From Bacillota bacterium (GTDB lineage Bacteria > Bacillota > Clostridia > Oscillospirales > Ruminococcaceae): a DNA stretch of 61,156 nt. The first letter of the stretch is position 1. Each line of letters starts with the position of its first letter. Below the pieces are notes generated by a model that worked only from the letters and a program-made list of their open reading frames with translations, was not told the DNA's origin and made no database searches. Of this stretch, positions 51,088 to 59,494 are shown piece after piece. The translations under genes were made by a program, and so were the position numbers. Location: positions 1 through 61,156 of the forward strand of contig JAEZVA010000096.1 of NCBI GenBank assembly GCA_023443315.1. The letters are read 5' to 3'.

Positions 51088-51774
51088 TTACAACGCGCGC
51101 TGCGCCGCGGCCATAGCGTGAAGAACCACCGAGTCAAACAGCGGTACCGCGGTATCCGTCTGCGTTATGAGCATGCCAAGCTCGGTGCAGCCAAGGATGA
51201 TGCCGCCTGCGCCCTCGGCATAAAGCTGCTCGCACAGCGTCTTCATGCGCCGCTTTGCGTCGTGGGTCGCTACCCCAAGGCACAGCTCGTCAAAGATGGT
51301 GGCGTTAAGCCACATGCGCTGGGCTTCAATCGGTACCGTTACCGCAATGCCGCGCTCTGATAGGCGCGCGGTGTAAAAGTCCTGCTCCATCGTGTAGCGG
51401 GTGCCCAGCAGCGCCGCCGACCGAATGCCGTTTGCAAGCAGTGCGTCCGCCACGGCATCCGCGATGTGCAACAGCTCGATGCCTACCGCCTGCCGCACCT
51501 GCGGTGCAACCTTGTGCAGGGTGTTGGTGCCAATGAGTAAAAAATCCGCCCCGCCGCGCTCCAGCCGCTTTGCCGCGTCTATGAGTATGCCCGCCGCGCC
51601 GTCCCAGTCGCCGGCGGACATGCAGCGTTCCACCTCGTAAAAATCCACGCTGTACAGCAGCACCTTTGCGCTGTGTAAGCCCCCCAGTTGTTGCTTTGCG
51701 GCTGTGTTAAGCTGTTCGTAGTAGGTTACGGTGCTCTCCCAGCTCATGCCGCCGATTAGTCCGATTGTCTTCAT
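51088..51774 (-). CDS. Amino-acid racemase, YgeA-like aspartate/glutamate racemase family
   Basis: A 228-residue cofactor-independent racemase. The N-terminus MKTIGLIGGMSWEST and LLGTRYTMEQDFY are close to E. coli YgeA. In place of the usual first catalytic Cys there is Thr83 (GTNTLHK), while the second, Cys196 (GCTELG), is kept. The same Thr/Cys arrangement is known from the E. coli enzyme, which acts on L-Asp/L-Glu. So this is probably a YgeA orthologue rather than a broken MurI. The Shine-Dalgarno site is weak. Palindromic repeat copy 3 lies just upstream of the start. Confidence 0.88.
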   Translation of the reverse strand: MKTIGLIGGMSWESTVTYYEQLNTAAKQQLGGLHSAKVLLYSVDFYEVERCMSAGDWDGAAGILIDAAKRLERGGADFLLIGTNTLHKVAPQVRQAVGIELLHIADAVADALLANGIRSAALLGTRYTMEQDFYTARLSERGIAVTVPIEAQRMWLNATIFDELCLGVATHDAKRRMKTLCEQLYAEGAGGIILGCTELGMLITQTDTAVPLFDSVVLHAMAAAQRAL

Positions 51775-51796
51775 GGTATCGCCGCTCAGCGTAAGG

Positions 51797-51854
51797 AATG
51801 TCCGAATAATATCGAGTAAGGCTTGCGTTTATGACCTGCACGATGATTGATTCG
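51797..51854. repeat. Long palindromic repeat with conserved loop, copy 3 (degenerate, inverted)
   Basis: AATGTCCGAATAATATCGAG, then GCTTGCGTTTATG(A)C, match the reverse complement of copies 1 and 2. The distal arm is eroded (GATGATTGATTCG in place of GAAGATTTTTTCG). It lies 23 bp upstream of the racemase start, within its promoter or leader region. Confidence 0.7.
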
Positions 51855-51999
51855 CACACAGCGCAGCCAAGTGGCATTATTCCCCCTGTCATAGTGGTTG
51901 TGTGGACATAGTATAGCACCGAAATACAGATTTTTCAAGGCATAGTCAAACAGCGCCCGCCCGTTATGGGCAGACGCTGCGGCAATACTTCAATTCGAG

Positions 52000-52641
52000 T
52001 CAGCAGGCTTTGTTTTGCCCGTTATTTTGCAGCCGTTCGCTCAGCGGTAGGATTACCCCGCCCGCAAGGTTGCCCGCTGCAACGAGCAGGATATAAAGCA
52101 GGGCTTTACCGCTCCACATACCCGCCAGCGAGAAGTAGAACAGGTTTGCGATACTGTGCTCAAATCCGGACAGAATAAACACCATGATGGGAAGCACAAG
52201 CACAAGGTACCGCCCAACCCCGTCGTTTAACTTTGTGTAGCCAAGCACCGCAATGCTCATCAAAAACCCGCACAGCACCGCCATCACTACGGTGCTTAGC
52301 ACCGTGTCTGAAAGCTTTGCGGTAACCAGCTCTTGCGTATGCGGCACCAGCTTTTGCAGCTTGGTTACCCTTAAAAGAAGCCCCATGCCTACGGTGCCCA
52401 CGGCGTTGCCCGCAAGTGCGACCAGAACCTCCGGCACAAAACGCCGTCCCTTTGCGGGTATGTAACACACCTTGCCGGTGTACAGGTTCAGCCCGAAGGT
52501 GTAGATGGTCAAAAGCCCCAGAGAGAACAAAAAAGCGCCTGCAAGGTGGTTCTCGGTAGAAAGGTACACCGTACCGCCGATACCGACGCACACACCGCCC
52601 AGTATTGCCTTGATAAAGCACACGAGCATAACAGTTTTCAT
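52000..52641 (-). CDS. Formate/nitrite transporter (FNT) family channel
   Basis: A 213-residue membrane protein with six hydrophobic segments. The family-typical GFEHSIANLFYF segment lies in helix 5, and an NLYTGKV-like segment after helix 2 or 3. It forms pentameric channels for formate, nitrite, hydrosulfide or short acids. The start is at 52641, or at the in-frame ATG 52629, which is better spaced (11 nt) from AAAGGA; the frame continues far upstream but is antisense to deoC there. Formate from mixed-acid fermentation is the likely substrate (inference). Confidence 0.9.
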   Translation of the reverse strand: MKTVMLVCFIKAILGGVCVGIGGTVYLSTENHLAGAFLFSLGLLTIYTFGLNLYTGKVCYIPAKGRRFVPEVLVALAGNAVGTVGMGLLLRVTKLQKLVPHTQELVTAKLSDTVLSTVVMAVLCGFLMSIAVLGYTKLNDGVGRYLVLVLPIMVFILSGFEHSIANLFYFSLAGMWSGKALLYILLVAAGNLAGGVILPLSERLQNNGQNKAC

Positions 52642-52769
52642 CCTTTGCTGCTGCCATAATGTTATAAATAAAGAGGAGAACTTGACAGCGCCAAAGGGTA
52701 GTATAGCATACGGGTATTGTTTGCGCAATTGAAAAATACGGCAGAACACACCCGCAACCGCATGCCCGC

Positions 52770-52795
52770 ACCGCGCCTTCGGGCGGGGTTTTGCT
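52770..52795 (+). terminator. Orphan hairpin with T tail
   Basis: An 8-bp stem with one mismatch around a TTCG loop (52770-52777 with 52782-52789), followed by TTTTGCTTT on the + strand. No + strand gene ends here, so it may be chance, an attenuator, or the end of a small RNA. Confidence 0.45.
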
Positions 52796-52824
52796 TTACA
52801 GTCAGTCAATAAATGTGATAGGAT
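52795..52824 (+). promoter_or_regulatory. Possible promoter of deoC
   Basis: TTTACA (52795-52800), an 18-nt spacer and TAGGAT (52819-52824), about 50 nt before the deoC start. Confidence 0.45.
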
Positions 52825-52873
52825 AAACAGTGAAAAAAACAGACTTTCAGCGCAAGATAATGGGGGGATACCG

Positions 52874-53539
52874 ATGCACAACGCAGAGACTCTATCGCAC
52901 ATCGACCACACGCTGTTAAAGCCCGGCTGCACCTGGCAGCAGATTGCTACGCTGTGCGACGAGCATATCACGTATAAAACCGCCACGGTGTGCGTGCCAA
53001 CGTGCTTTATCGAGCGCATCCGCGCCGCGTATGGGCAGGCGGTACGCATCTGCACAGTCGTTGGCTTTCCGCTTGGGTATATGACTTCGTCTGCCAAGGT
53101 ATTTGAGGCGGCAGACGCCCTGCGAAACGGCGCGGACGAGGTGGACATGGTCGTGAATCTGTGCGACGTGAAGGACGGCGCGTTTGACAGAGTGACCGCC
53201 GAGATTGCGCAGATAAAGCAGGCGGTGGGCGACCGGGTGCTAAAGGTGATTATCGAGACCTGTTACCTGACCGAGGACGAGAAGATAGCCCTGTGCCGGT
53301 GTGTCACCGACGCGGGCGCGGATTATATTAAAACCTCCACCGGCTTTGGCACGGCGGGCGCGACCCTTGCGGACGTGGAGCTGTTTCAACGGCATATCGG
53401 CGAGAACGTAAAGATCAAGGCGGCGGGCGGCGTAAGGACCCGACAAGACCTCGAGGCGTTTCTTGCGGCGGGCTGTTCCCGCATCGGCACCAGCTCCGCC
53501 GTCGCGTTGCTAACAGGTGGCGAGGCGGGCGGATATTAA
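52874..53539 (+). CDS. deoC: Deoxyribose-phosphate aldolase
   Basis: A 221-residue class I aldolase that splits deoxyribose-5-phosphate into acetaldehyde and glyceraldehyde-3-phosphate. Schiff-base Lys153 lies in YIKTSTGF, Asp91 in ADEVDMV, and the second active-site Lys in IKAAGGVR. The length matches the family. GGGGGG lies upstream of the start. It is the first gene of the deo cluster; a 225-bp repeat-containing gap separates it from deoD. Confidence 0.96.
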   Translation: MHNAETLSHIDHTLLKPGCTWQQIATLCDEHITYKTATVCVPTCFIERIRAAYGQAVRICTVVGFPLGYMTSSAKVFEAADALRNGADEVDMVVNLCDVKDGAFDRVTAEIAQIKQAVGDRVLKVIIETCYLTEDEKIALCRCVTDAGADYIKTSTGFGTAGATLADVELFQRHIGENVKIKAAGGVRTRQDLEAFLAAGCSRIGTSSAVALLTGGEAGGY

Positions 53540-53570
53540 CGGGTTCTCGTGTGTATTATCGAACAAATCG

Positions 53571-53713
53571 TAGGGAGCGAATAGCAAAGCAAGTTTGTAT
53601 TTCCAATCGTTCGTTGTAAACTGACATCAACAAGGCAGCGGGACGTCGAGGACGCCGTGCCTACAACTGCCGACAGTTGGTTGGCTGATAAACATAACGG
53701 TCACCGTTCCCTG
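53571..53713. repeat. REP-like palindromes between deoC and deoD
   Basis: A full unit lies at 53639-53664 (core GGACGTCGAGGACGCC, inverted). A truncated GTAGGGAGCGA lies at 53571, and a degenerate ACGGTCACCGTTCCCTGC at 53695-53713. No gene fits in this gap. Confidence 0.7.
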
Positions 53714-53764
53714 CAACAATCGAAACGATGTGGTTTGCCACAAAACAAAGGAGCGTGAAACATC

Positions 53765-54481
53765 ATGTCAAGCAACACACCCACCCCGCACATCGGCGCA
53801 AAGCCGGGCGAGATTGCGAAAACCGTGCTGATGCCGGGCGACCCGCTGCGCGCGCAGGTGGTGGCCCAAACCTTTTTAACAAACCCCGTGCGCTACAACA
53901 GCGTACGCGGGATGTACGGCTTTACGGGGGAGTACGAGGGCACGCTCGTCTCGGTTCAGGGCAGCGGCATGGGTATGCCGTCCATGGGCATCTATTCGTA
54001 TGAGCTGTATCACTTCTACGGGGTGGAAAACATCATCCGCATCGGCTCGGCGGGCGCGTTTGACCCCTCCCTTGCACTGGGCGACCTTGTGGTTGCCATG
54101 GGTGCATGCACCAACTCAAACTTTGCGCACCAGTACGGTCTGCCCGGTTCGTTTGCCCCTTTGGCAAGCTTCGGGCTGCTGACCAAGGCGGTTGAGTCGG
54201 CTCAGGCACTGGGCGTGCCCTATCGGGTGGGCAACATCCTTTCAAGCGACACCTTTTACAGCGACGACACCACCGCGGTGGATCAGTGGGGCAAGATGGG
54301 CGTGCTCGCCGTGGAGATGGAGGCGGCGGCACTGTATATGAACGCGGCGCGGGCAGGCAAGAACGCCCTGTGCCTCGCAACGATATCCGACCACGTGCGC
54401 ACGGGCGAGACGATGACCGCCGAGCAGCGCCAGAACTCGTTTACCGATATGATGAAGGTCGCCCTTTCGCTTGCGAAATAG
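53765..54481 (+). CDS. deoD: Purine nucleoside phosphorylase, DeoD type
   Basis: A 238-residue hexameric-type phosphorylase that converts purine (deoxy)nucleosides to base and (deoxy)ribose-1-phosphate. Motifs are PTPHIGAKPGEIAKTVLMPG, RIGSAGAF (phosphate site), VEMEAAAL (sugar site) and TISDHVRTGE (base-contacting Asp). AAAGGAG lies upstream of the start. deoB begins 26 bp downstream. Confidence 0.96.
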   Translation: MSSNTPTPHIGAKPGEIAKTVLMPGDPLRAQVVAQTFLTNPVRYNSVRGMYGFTGEYEGTLVSVQGSGMGMPSMGIYSYELYHFYGVENIIRIGSAGAFDPSLALGDLVVAMGACTNSNFAHQYGLPGSFAPLASFGLLTKAVESAQALGVPYRVGNILSSDTFYSDDTTAVDQWGKMGVLAVEMEAAALYMNAARAGKNALCLATISDHVRTGETMTAEQRQNSFTDMMKVALSLAK

Positions 54482-54507
54482 GAGAATACAAAGGAGCGGT
54501 TACTGCC

Positions 54508-55689
54508 ATGAACAACAAAGCAAACCGCGTGTTTATAATCGTGCTCGACAGTGTGGGCATCGGCGAAGCACCCGACGCGGCGCAGTACGGCGACGCGGGC
54601 AGCCATACCTTGCGCGCCTGCTGGCAGACAGGCAAACTGCACCTGCCAAACCTTGCCGCTATGGGGCTGTACAACATCGACGGCATCGGCTGCGGCGTGC
54701 CGGTATCCTCCCCAAGCGGTGCGTTTGCGCGTATGCGCGAGGCATCGGCGGGCAAGGACACCACCATCGGTCACTGGGAGATTGCGGGGATTGTATCCCC
54801 TACGCCCATGCCGGTGTACCCAAACGGCTTTCCACCCGAGATTATCACCCAGTTTGAACAACAGACGGGCAGAGGGACGCTGTGCAACAAGCCCTACTCC
54901 GGCACCAAGGTGATTCTGGATTACGGCAGGGAGCACCTGCAGACGGGTGCGCTGATTGTATACACCTCGGCGGACAGCGTGTTTCAGATTGCGGCGCACG
55001 AGCGTATTGTACCGCCCGACGAGCTATACCGCTACTGCGAAGCGGCGCGGGGCATCTTAACCGGAGCGCACGGGGTGGGTAGGGTAATTGCCCGCCCGTT
55101 TGAGGGGGATTACCCCGACTTCCGTCGTACGGCAAACCGCCACGACTTTTCACTTGCCCCGCCGCGAGACACGGTGCTTGATGCCATTGCGCAGGCGGGG
55201 CTCGACAGCATTGCGGTGGGCAAGATTACCGACATCTACGCGGGAAGCGGCATTACCGAAACGGTGCGCACCGTATCCAACGACGACGGCATGCAAAAAA
55301 CCCTGGCGCTTGCCGAGCGGGATTTTCACGGGCTGTGCTTTGTAAACCTCGTGGAGTTTGACATGACCTACGGGCACCGCAACGATGTAGCGGGCTACAC
55401 CGAGGCACTCAACCGCGCCGACATGCAGATAGGGCGGCTTGCGCGCCTGCTGGGCGACGGCGACGTAATGATGATTACCGCCGACCACGGCTGCGACCCC
55501 TCCACCCAAAGCACCGACCATTCGCGCGAGTACACCCCGTGGCTGGTGTACGGCAAGCCGATTCGGGCGGGGGTAAACCTCGGCACGCTGCCCACCTTTG
55601 CGGACATTGGCGCCACAGCGGCGGGGCTGTTGGGCGTACCGGCGCAAACCGACGGCTCTAGCCGCGCCGACGCGCTGACACAAATATAA
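54508..55689 (+). CDS. deoB: Phosphopentomutase
   Basis: A 393-residue metal-dependent enzyme of the alkaline phosphatase superfamily that moves phosphate from C1 to C5 of (deoxy)ribose. It has the metal Asp in IIVLDSVGIGE, the phosphothreonine motif DTTIGHWE, and late DMTYGHRND and ITADHGCDP. The start is at 54508, with AAAGGAG upstream; the frame is open further upstream through deoD but has no family sequence. It links deoD to deoC. Confidence 0.96.
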   Translation: MNNKANRVFIIVLDSVGIGEAPDAAQYGDAGSHTLRACWQTGKLHLPNLAAMGLYNIDGIGCGVPVSSPSGAFARMREASAGKDTTIGHWEIAGIVSPTPMPVYPNGFPPEIITQFEQQTGRGTLCNKPYSGTKVILDYGREHLQTGALIVYTSADSVFQIAAHERIVPPDELYRYCEAARGILTGAHGVGRVIARPFEGDYPDFRRTANRHDFSLAPPRDTVLDAIAQAGLDSIAVGKITDIYAGSGITETVRTVSNDDGMQKTLALAERDFHGLCFVNLVEFDMTYGHRNDVAGYTEALNRADMQIGRLARLLGDGDVMMITADHGCDPSTQSTDHSREYTPWLVYGKPIRAGVNLGTLPTFADIGATAAGLLGVPAQTDGSSRADALTQI

Positions 55690-55707
55690 AAAAGGGGAGA
55701 AACGCGC

Positions 55708-56136
55708 ATGGACGATAAAGAGCTGGTACGACAAGCGTTTTTGGCGCGAACCTACGCATACGCGCCCTATTCGGGGTATTTGGTGGGTGCCGCCCTGCTT
55801 GCGGCAGACGGGCGCGTGTATCTCGGCTGCAACATCGAAAACGCGGCGTACTCGCCCACCAACTGTGCCGAGCGCACCGCGTTCTTTAAGGCGGTGTCCG
55901 AGGGTGTCACCGAGTTTGCCGCCATTGCGGTGGTGGGCGCGCACAGGGACGCGCGTACCGCGGACTACACCTACTTTTACCCCTGCGGCGTGTGCCGTCA
56001 GGTGATGACGGAGTTCTGCGACCCCGAGACGTTTCGCATTATAACTGCCCGCACCGAGGGGGAGTATACGGTGCGCACCCTTGCACAGCTGCTGCCGGAC
56101 GGCTTTTCCAAGGGACGCTTTACAACACATACGTAA
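55708..56136 (+). CDS. cdd: Cytidine deaminase
   Basis: A 142-residue zinc enzyme that deaminates (deoxy)cytidine to (deoxy)uridine. It has NIENAAYSPTNCAER (Cys53 zinc ligand, Glu55 proton shuttle) and PCGVCRQ (Cys93, Cys96). The length is that of the tetrameric form. GGGGAG lies 8 nt upstream. It is the last gene of the deo cluster. Confidence 0.95.
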   Translation: MDDKELVRQAFLARTYAYAPYSGYLVGAALLAADGRVYLGCNIENAAYSPTNCAERTAFFKAVSEGVTEFAAIAVVGAHRDARTADYTYFYPCGVCRQVMTEFCDPETFRIITARTEGEYTVRTLAQLLPDGFSKGRFTTHT

Positions 56137-56180
56137 ATCACATATGATATAAAAAGACGGAATAGGGCGGGTTATTGTTC

Positions 56181-57104
56181 ATGATTATTTCTGTTCTAGG
56201 CAAGCTGTTTGTTATATTCGCGCTGATTGCGGTGGGCTACATCGCGCGCAAAAAAGGCGTGCTGGACGCAGGGCTTCAGATGGGGCTTTCGCGCGTTGTA
56301 CTGTTGATTGCGATGCCTGCGCTGGTGCTGTCATCCGGCAGTGTGTCTTACACCGCCGACCGCATGAACAACATCCTGCTGGTGTTCGGCTGCGCCATTG
56401 CGTACTATCTGTTAACCATTCCGCTCTCGCACCTAGTCGCGCGCGTGCTCCGGCTTTCGGACGAGCGCATCCGCGTGTTTGTCACCCTGACGGTGTTTGC
56501 AAACGTCGGTTTTTTGGGTTACCCCATCATCAGCATCTTTTTACCCGAAACGGGCGTGTTTTACGCGGTGTTTTTTAACATCGTGTTTCAGCTGTTCCTG
56601 TTTACCTACGGTACCAGCCTGATGGCGCGCACCAAGATGCAAAACCCCCTAAAGCTTTTACGGGATGCAAACGTCCTTTCCGCCGTTGTGATGGTCGTTT
56701 TGTTTGTGCTTCAAATTAAGCTGCCCGCACCCGTGCAGGAGACGCTGTCGATACTGGGCGGGCTGTGCACCCCGCTTAGCATGCTGGTAATTGGCTCGAT
56801 GCTTGCGCAGATCAATCTCAAAGAGATGTTCACTGACCTCTCCTTATACATAATGACGGCGCTCAGGCTGCTACTCATCCCTGCCGTGGGGCTTGTGGCA
56901 CTGCGCTTGTTTGGCGCAAGTGCCGAGATGGCGACGGTCGTCACCATCATGCTCGCCATGCCCGCCGCCACCACCGTTGCCATATTCGGCGAGCGGTACA
57001 ACTGCGACCCGCTGATGTGCTCGAAGGGCATTGTGCTTTCCACCCTGTTTTCGCTTGTGTCTATCCCGATTATCGGCTTTGCGATTGAGTGGCTGTTTGG
57101 GTGA
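56181..57104 (+). CDS. Auxin efflux carrier (AEC) family transporter
   Basis: A 307-residue protein with about ten hydrophobic segments in two five-helix halves. It has the FANVGFLGYPI segment and the C-terminal MPAATTVAIFGERYNCD, both typical of bacterial AEC carriers (malate, malonate or amino-acid exporters). The start is the ATG at 56181; a TTG two codons earlier is also in frame. It lies 44 bp after cdd and may be co-transcribed. The substrate is unknown. A strong terminator follows. Confidence 0.9.
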   Translation: MIISVLGKLFVIFALIAVGYIARKKGVLDAGLQMGLSRVVLLIAMPALVLSSGSVSYTADRMNNILLVFGCAIAYYLLTIPLSHLVARVLRLSDERIRVFVTLTVFANVGFLGYPIISIFLPETGVFYAVFFNIVFQLFLFTYGTSLMARTKMQNPLKLLRDANVLSAVVMVVLFVLQIKLPAPVQETLSILGGLCTPLSMLVIGSMLAQINLKEMFTDLSLYIMTALRLLLIPAVGLVALRLFGASAEMATVVTIMLAMPAATTVAIFGERYNCDPLMCSKGIVLSTLFSLVSIPIIGFAIEWLFG

Positions 57105-57118
57105 TGGGAAATCAATCG

Positions 57119-57156
57119 CGCCCCCAAACGACAACAAGTCGTTTGGGGGCGTTTTG
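57119..57156. terminator. Bidirectional hairpin terminator
   Basis: A 14-bp perfect stem (57119-57132 with 57138-57151) with a 5-nt loop and GTTTTG. It separates the AEC gene from the convergent ABC operon. Confidence 0.9.
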
Positions 57157-57798
57157 CTAGCGCTGAGTAATTAGCCTACCCTTGTCCATTTCATACACAT
57201 GGTCACATAAAATTTCAATATCCTCCCTGCTGTGGCTTGCAATCAGCAGGGTTTTGCCTTGCTCCTTGAGTGACAAAAACAGTTTACGCATATCCTGTAC
57301 ACCGTCGTTGTCCAGTCCGTTCATGGGCTCGTCCAAAATCAGCAGGTCGGGGTCTTCCATGATGGCTTGCGCGATGCCAAGCCGCTGGCGCATGCCCAGA
57401 GAGTATTGCCCGACACGTTTTTTGCTGTCGGGATCAAGACCAACCGTTTTGATGGCATCGCGGATGGTTTGATTGCTAATTTTGTTATTCAGCGAAGCGA
57501 GCAGCTTAAGGTTATTAAGCCCGCTGTACTGCGGCAGAAAACCCGGAGCCTCGATAATAATGCCCACGCTTTTGGGCACGTCGATATCCTTGCCGATTAT
57601 TCTGCCGTTTACTGAAATACAACCGGAGGAAGGGTTCATAAGCCCGCAGATGCATTTGAACAAAACGGTTTTCACCGACCCGTTGCGCCCGATGATGCCG
57701 TGAACTAACCCTTCTTCAAACTCTACACTCACATCATCTAGCGCGTGCTGCTCCTTGAATGCCTTACTCACATGGTCGACTGTCACCAAATACGCCAT
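57157..57798 (-). CDS. ABC transporter ATP-binding protein with altered Walker A
   Basis: A 213-residue ATPase of the antibiotic/lantibiotic-exporter type. The Walker A region (37-44) reads GRNGSVKT: the invariant Gly before Lys43 is Val42 (codon GTG; one base from GGG). The signature YSLGMRQRL, Walker B LLILDEP and the switch His in IASHSRED are intact, so the rest of the protein is under normal constraint. It is the last gene of a minus-strand operon: lipoprotein, two permeases, ATPase. The Val could impair ATP binding or be a sequencing error. Substrate unknown; export or membrane stress response is plausible. Confidence 0.9.
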   Translation of the reverse strand: MAYLVTVDHVSKAFKEQHALDDVSVEFEEGLVHGIIGRNGSVKTVLFKCICGLMNPSSGCISVNGRIIGKDIDVPKSVGIIIEAPGFLPQYSGLNNLKLLASLNNKISNQTIRDAIKTVGLDPDSKKRVGQYSLGMRQRLGIAQAIMEDPDLLILDEPMNGLDNDGVQDMRKLFLSLKEQGKTLLIASHSREDIEILCDHVYEMDKGRLITQR

Positions 57799-57856
57799 AT
57801 AAAATACCCTGCCTTTCTTGTCACTATTCGTTTGACTGTTTACCCGCTACCCCTGT

Positions 57857-58708
57857 CTACAGCGGGGGCAAAACCTTAATATCCCGCTTTTTTGACCATC
57901 TAAGCGCAATTGCCGATAGAGTGAAAATTATCAGCAGGGTACAGATAAGGGTATAGGACAGCGTCGGATATTTGGAGAAGCCCTCCGTATCCAGTATGGA
58001 AAGCGACATCCATGAGACGGGCGAAACATAGGTAAAGCGAAACGCATTATTAAGCGCAAAAATTTCAAGCAGCACCATTCCCGATGTAACCATAACACCG
58101 ACGGCTCTGGAAAAGAACGCGTTTAAAATAAACAACATAACGCCAAGCAATACCCCAATCAGCCACGCCATCAGCAAGCTAAGCCCCATGGCAGCCGCAG
58201 GGCTGTATAAACGGATGATCTTATAGGATATATCCAGGCTGACGTTGAATTGCATACTCAAGTCGGTCTGCGAAAGCGTACGCACCAGCTTGCCCCAATC
58301 GGGGGCAAAGGTGATGTTAGGCAGCAGCAAAAGGATACTCATCAAAAACACAGACAAAAAATACACTGCCGACGCAAGGCAGATATACAACAACTGCCCT
58401 TTCAGCCAGGTCTTTTTACCGCAGCGGATAATCAGGTATGCTTGTTCAGAATCGACAAACGGCGCGTCGCATAGAAACAGAACAAAACCAAACATAATAA
58501 GCATTAAGGAATAATAATTCGACGTGAGAAACGGAAAGACCCATGCGGATACGGGTAGCTGTACGTAAGCCGCCGCTTGCCGTACGGGGGCAAGAAAGAT
58601 GTTTAAAAACATCAGTAGCAGCAGTGCTAGAATATAATACCGCGGATTGCCCTGCCATTTTCTAAAATTATTGGCGGCAATCCGGAAGCAGTTGCCTATT
58701 TTACCCAC
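57857..58708 (-). CDS. ABC-2-like permease (second of two)
   Basis: A 283-residue protein with six hydrophobic segments and short loops (YYILALLLLMFLNIFL; LLMAWLIGVLLGVMLFIL; LLIIFTLSAIALRW near the end), followed by a basic tail. It matches no family closely but has the size and pattern of ABC-2 export permeases. The start is the GTG at 58708, with GGAGG 7 nt upstream, overlapping the end of the previous permease by 8 bp. It is co-encoded with the ATPase 58 bp downstream. Confidence 0.8.
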   Translation of the reverse strand: MGKIGNCFRIAANNFRKWQGNPRYYILALLLLMFLNIFLAPVRQAAAYVQLPVSAWVFPFLTSNYYSLMLIMFGFVLFLCDAPFVDSEQAYLIIRCGKKTWLKGQLLYICLASAVYFLSVFLMSILLLLPNITFAPDWGKLVRTLSQTDLSMQFNVSLDISYKIIRLYSPAAAMGLSLLMAWLIGVLLGVMLFILNAFFSRAVGVMVTSGMVLLEIFALNNAFRFTYVSPVSWMSLSILDTEGFSKYPTLSYTLICTLLIIFTLSAIALRWSKKRDIKVLPPL

Positions 58709-59477
58709 GTTCAAACCTCCTTTTGGTGCCAAAAACAAAGACAATACCTAAGACGATAGATAAAAACAAGGAAAAGAGCACCATATATAGAAAGGATGCG
58801 AGCGGCGAACCGATATTGCATTGTGACTCATAAACCTTGTGAATCAGCAGCCAGCTTGGCAAGCCTAGACGAAAGGTGAGATTGACAATGGCATAGTAGC
58901 AAAGCATCGGTGTTGCGACAACGACGAACAGGTTGGGAATAACCGTAGATACACACAGAGCAAGCAGGGAGAAGACGCCGCCGCACAGGGCACGGGTAAG
59001 AACCAAAGCGGCAAAATAGAGGGCAACATGCCCCTGCTCCAGCAGTGTACGATATAGCGGGCTTGCGGCGGTGTTCTCTAGCCCTCCAGCTGGTATGAGC
59101 GGGAAATATAACAGAAGGCTACCGATAAAAATTATCTGTCCCAACGCGACGGCACATGCCCCGCTAAGGGCGCAGGTGAAGACCTTTGCTACCTGATAGC
59201 GGCGAAGGGACGTTCGGATGACATAGGGCTTAATAAACTGGCTGTTCCAATCTGCACAGAAGGAGGTTGAATGCGGTAGGGTGCACAACAAAATAAACAG
59301 GATGAAAAAATTCTCGGACAGTGCCACAGAGTAATAGTAAACGACACTGCCCTCGCCAAAAGCAATATCCTGCCATGCTCCCAAAAACAAGACGACGCAT
59401 ACGGCGGCTGATGCAAGAAAAAAACCGGGAGAGGTAAAGGCGCGTCGGCACTCGGAGCGCAGGGCATGCAAATACAC
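58701..59477 (-). CDS. ABC-2-like permease (first of two)
   Basis: A 258-residue protein with six hydrophobic segments. It begins with a cytosolic helix (ALRSECRRAFTSPGF) followed by FLASAAVCVVLFLGAW, a layout common in ABC-2 permeases. The start is taken as the GTG at 59477 (GGAGG 13 nt upstream); no ATG lies nearby, and the upstream frame overlaps the lipoprotein gene without membrane segments. It pairs with the other permease to form the heterodimeric channel of the local exporter. Confidence 0.78.
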   Translation of the reverse strand: MYLHALRSECRRAFTSPGFFLASAAVCVVLFLGAWQDIAFGEGSVVYYYSVALSENFFILFILLCTLPHSTSFCADWNSQFIKPYVIRTSLRRYQVAKVFTCALSGACAVALGQIIFIGSLLLYFPLIPAGGLENTAASPLYRTLLEQGHVALYFAALVLTRALCGGVFSLLALCVSTVIPNLFVVVATPMLCYYAIVNLTFRLGLPSWLLIHKVYESQCNIGSPLASFLYMVLFSLFLSIVLGIVFVFGTKRRFERG

Positions 59478-59494
59478 GGTCTTAGCGTCCCCTC

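Noticed and set aside
52642..53148. N-terminal extension of the FNT channel up to about 170 residues
   Set aside because: This part is antisense to deoC, has no hydrophobic segments, and would lie before the family start. The ribosome site at 52642 marks the true N-terminus.
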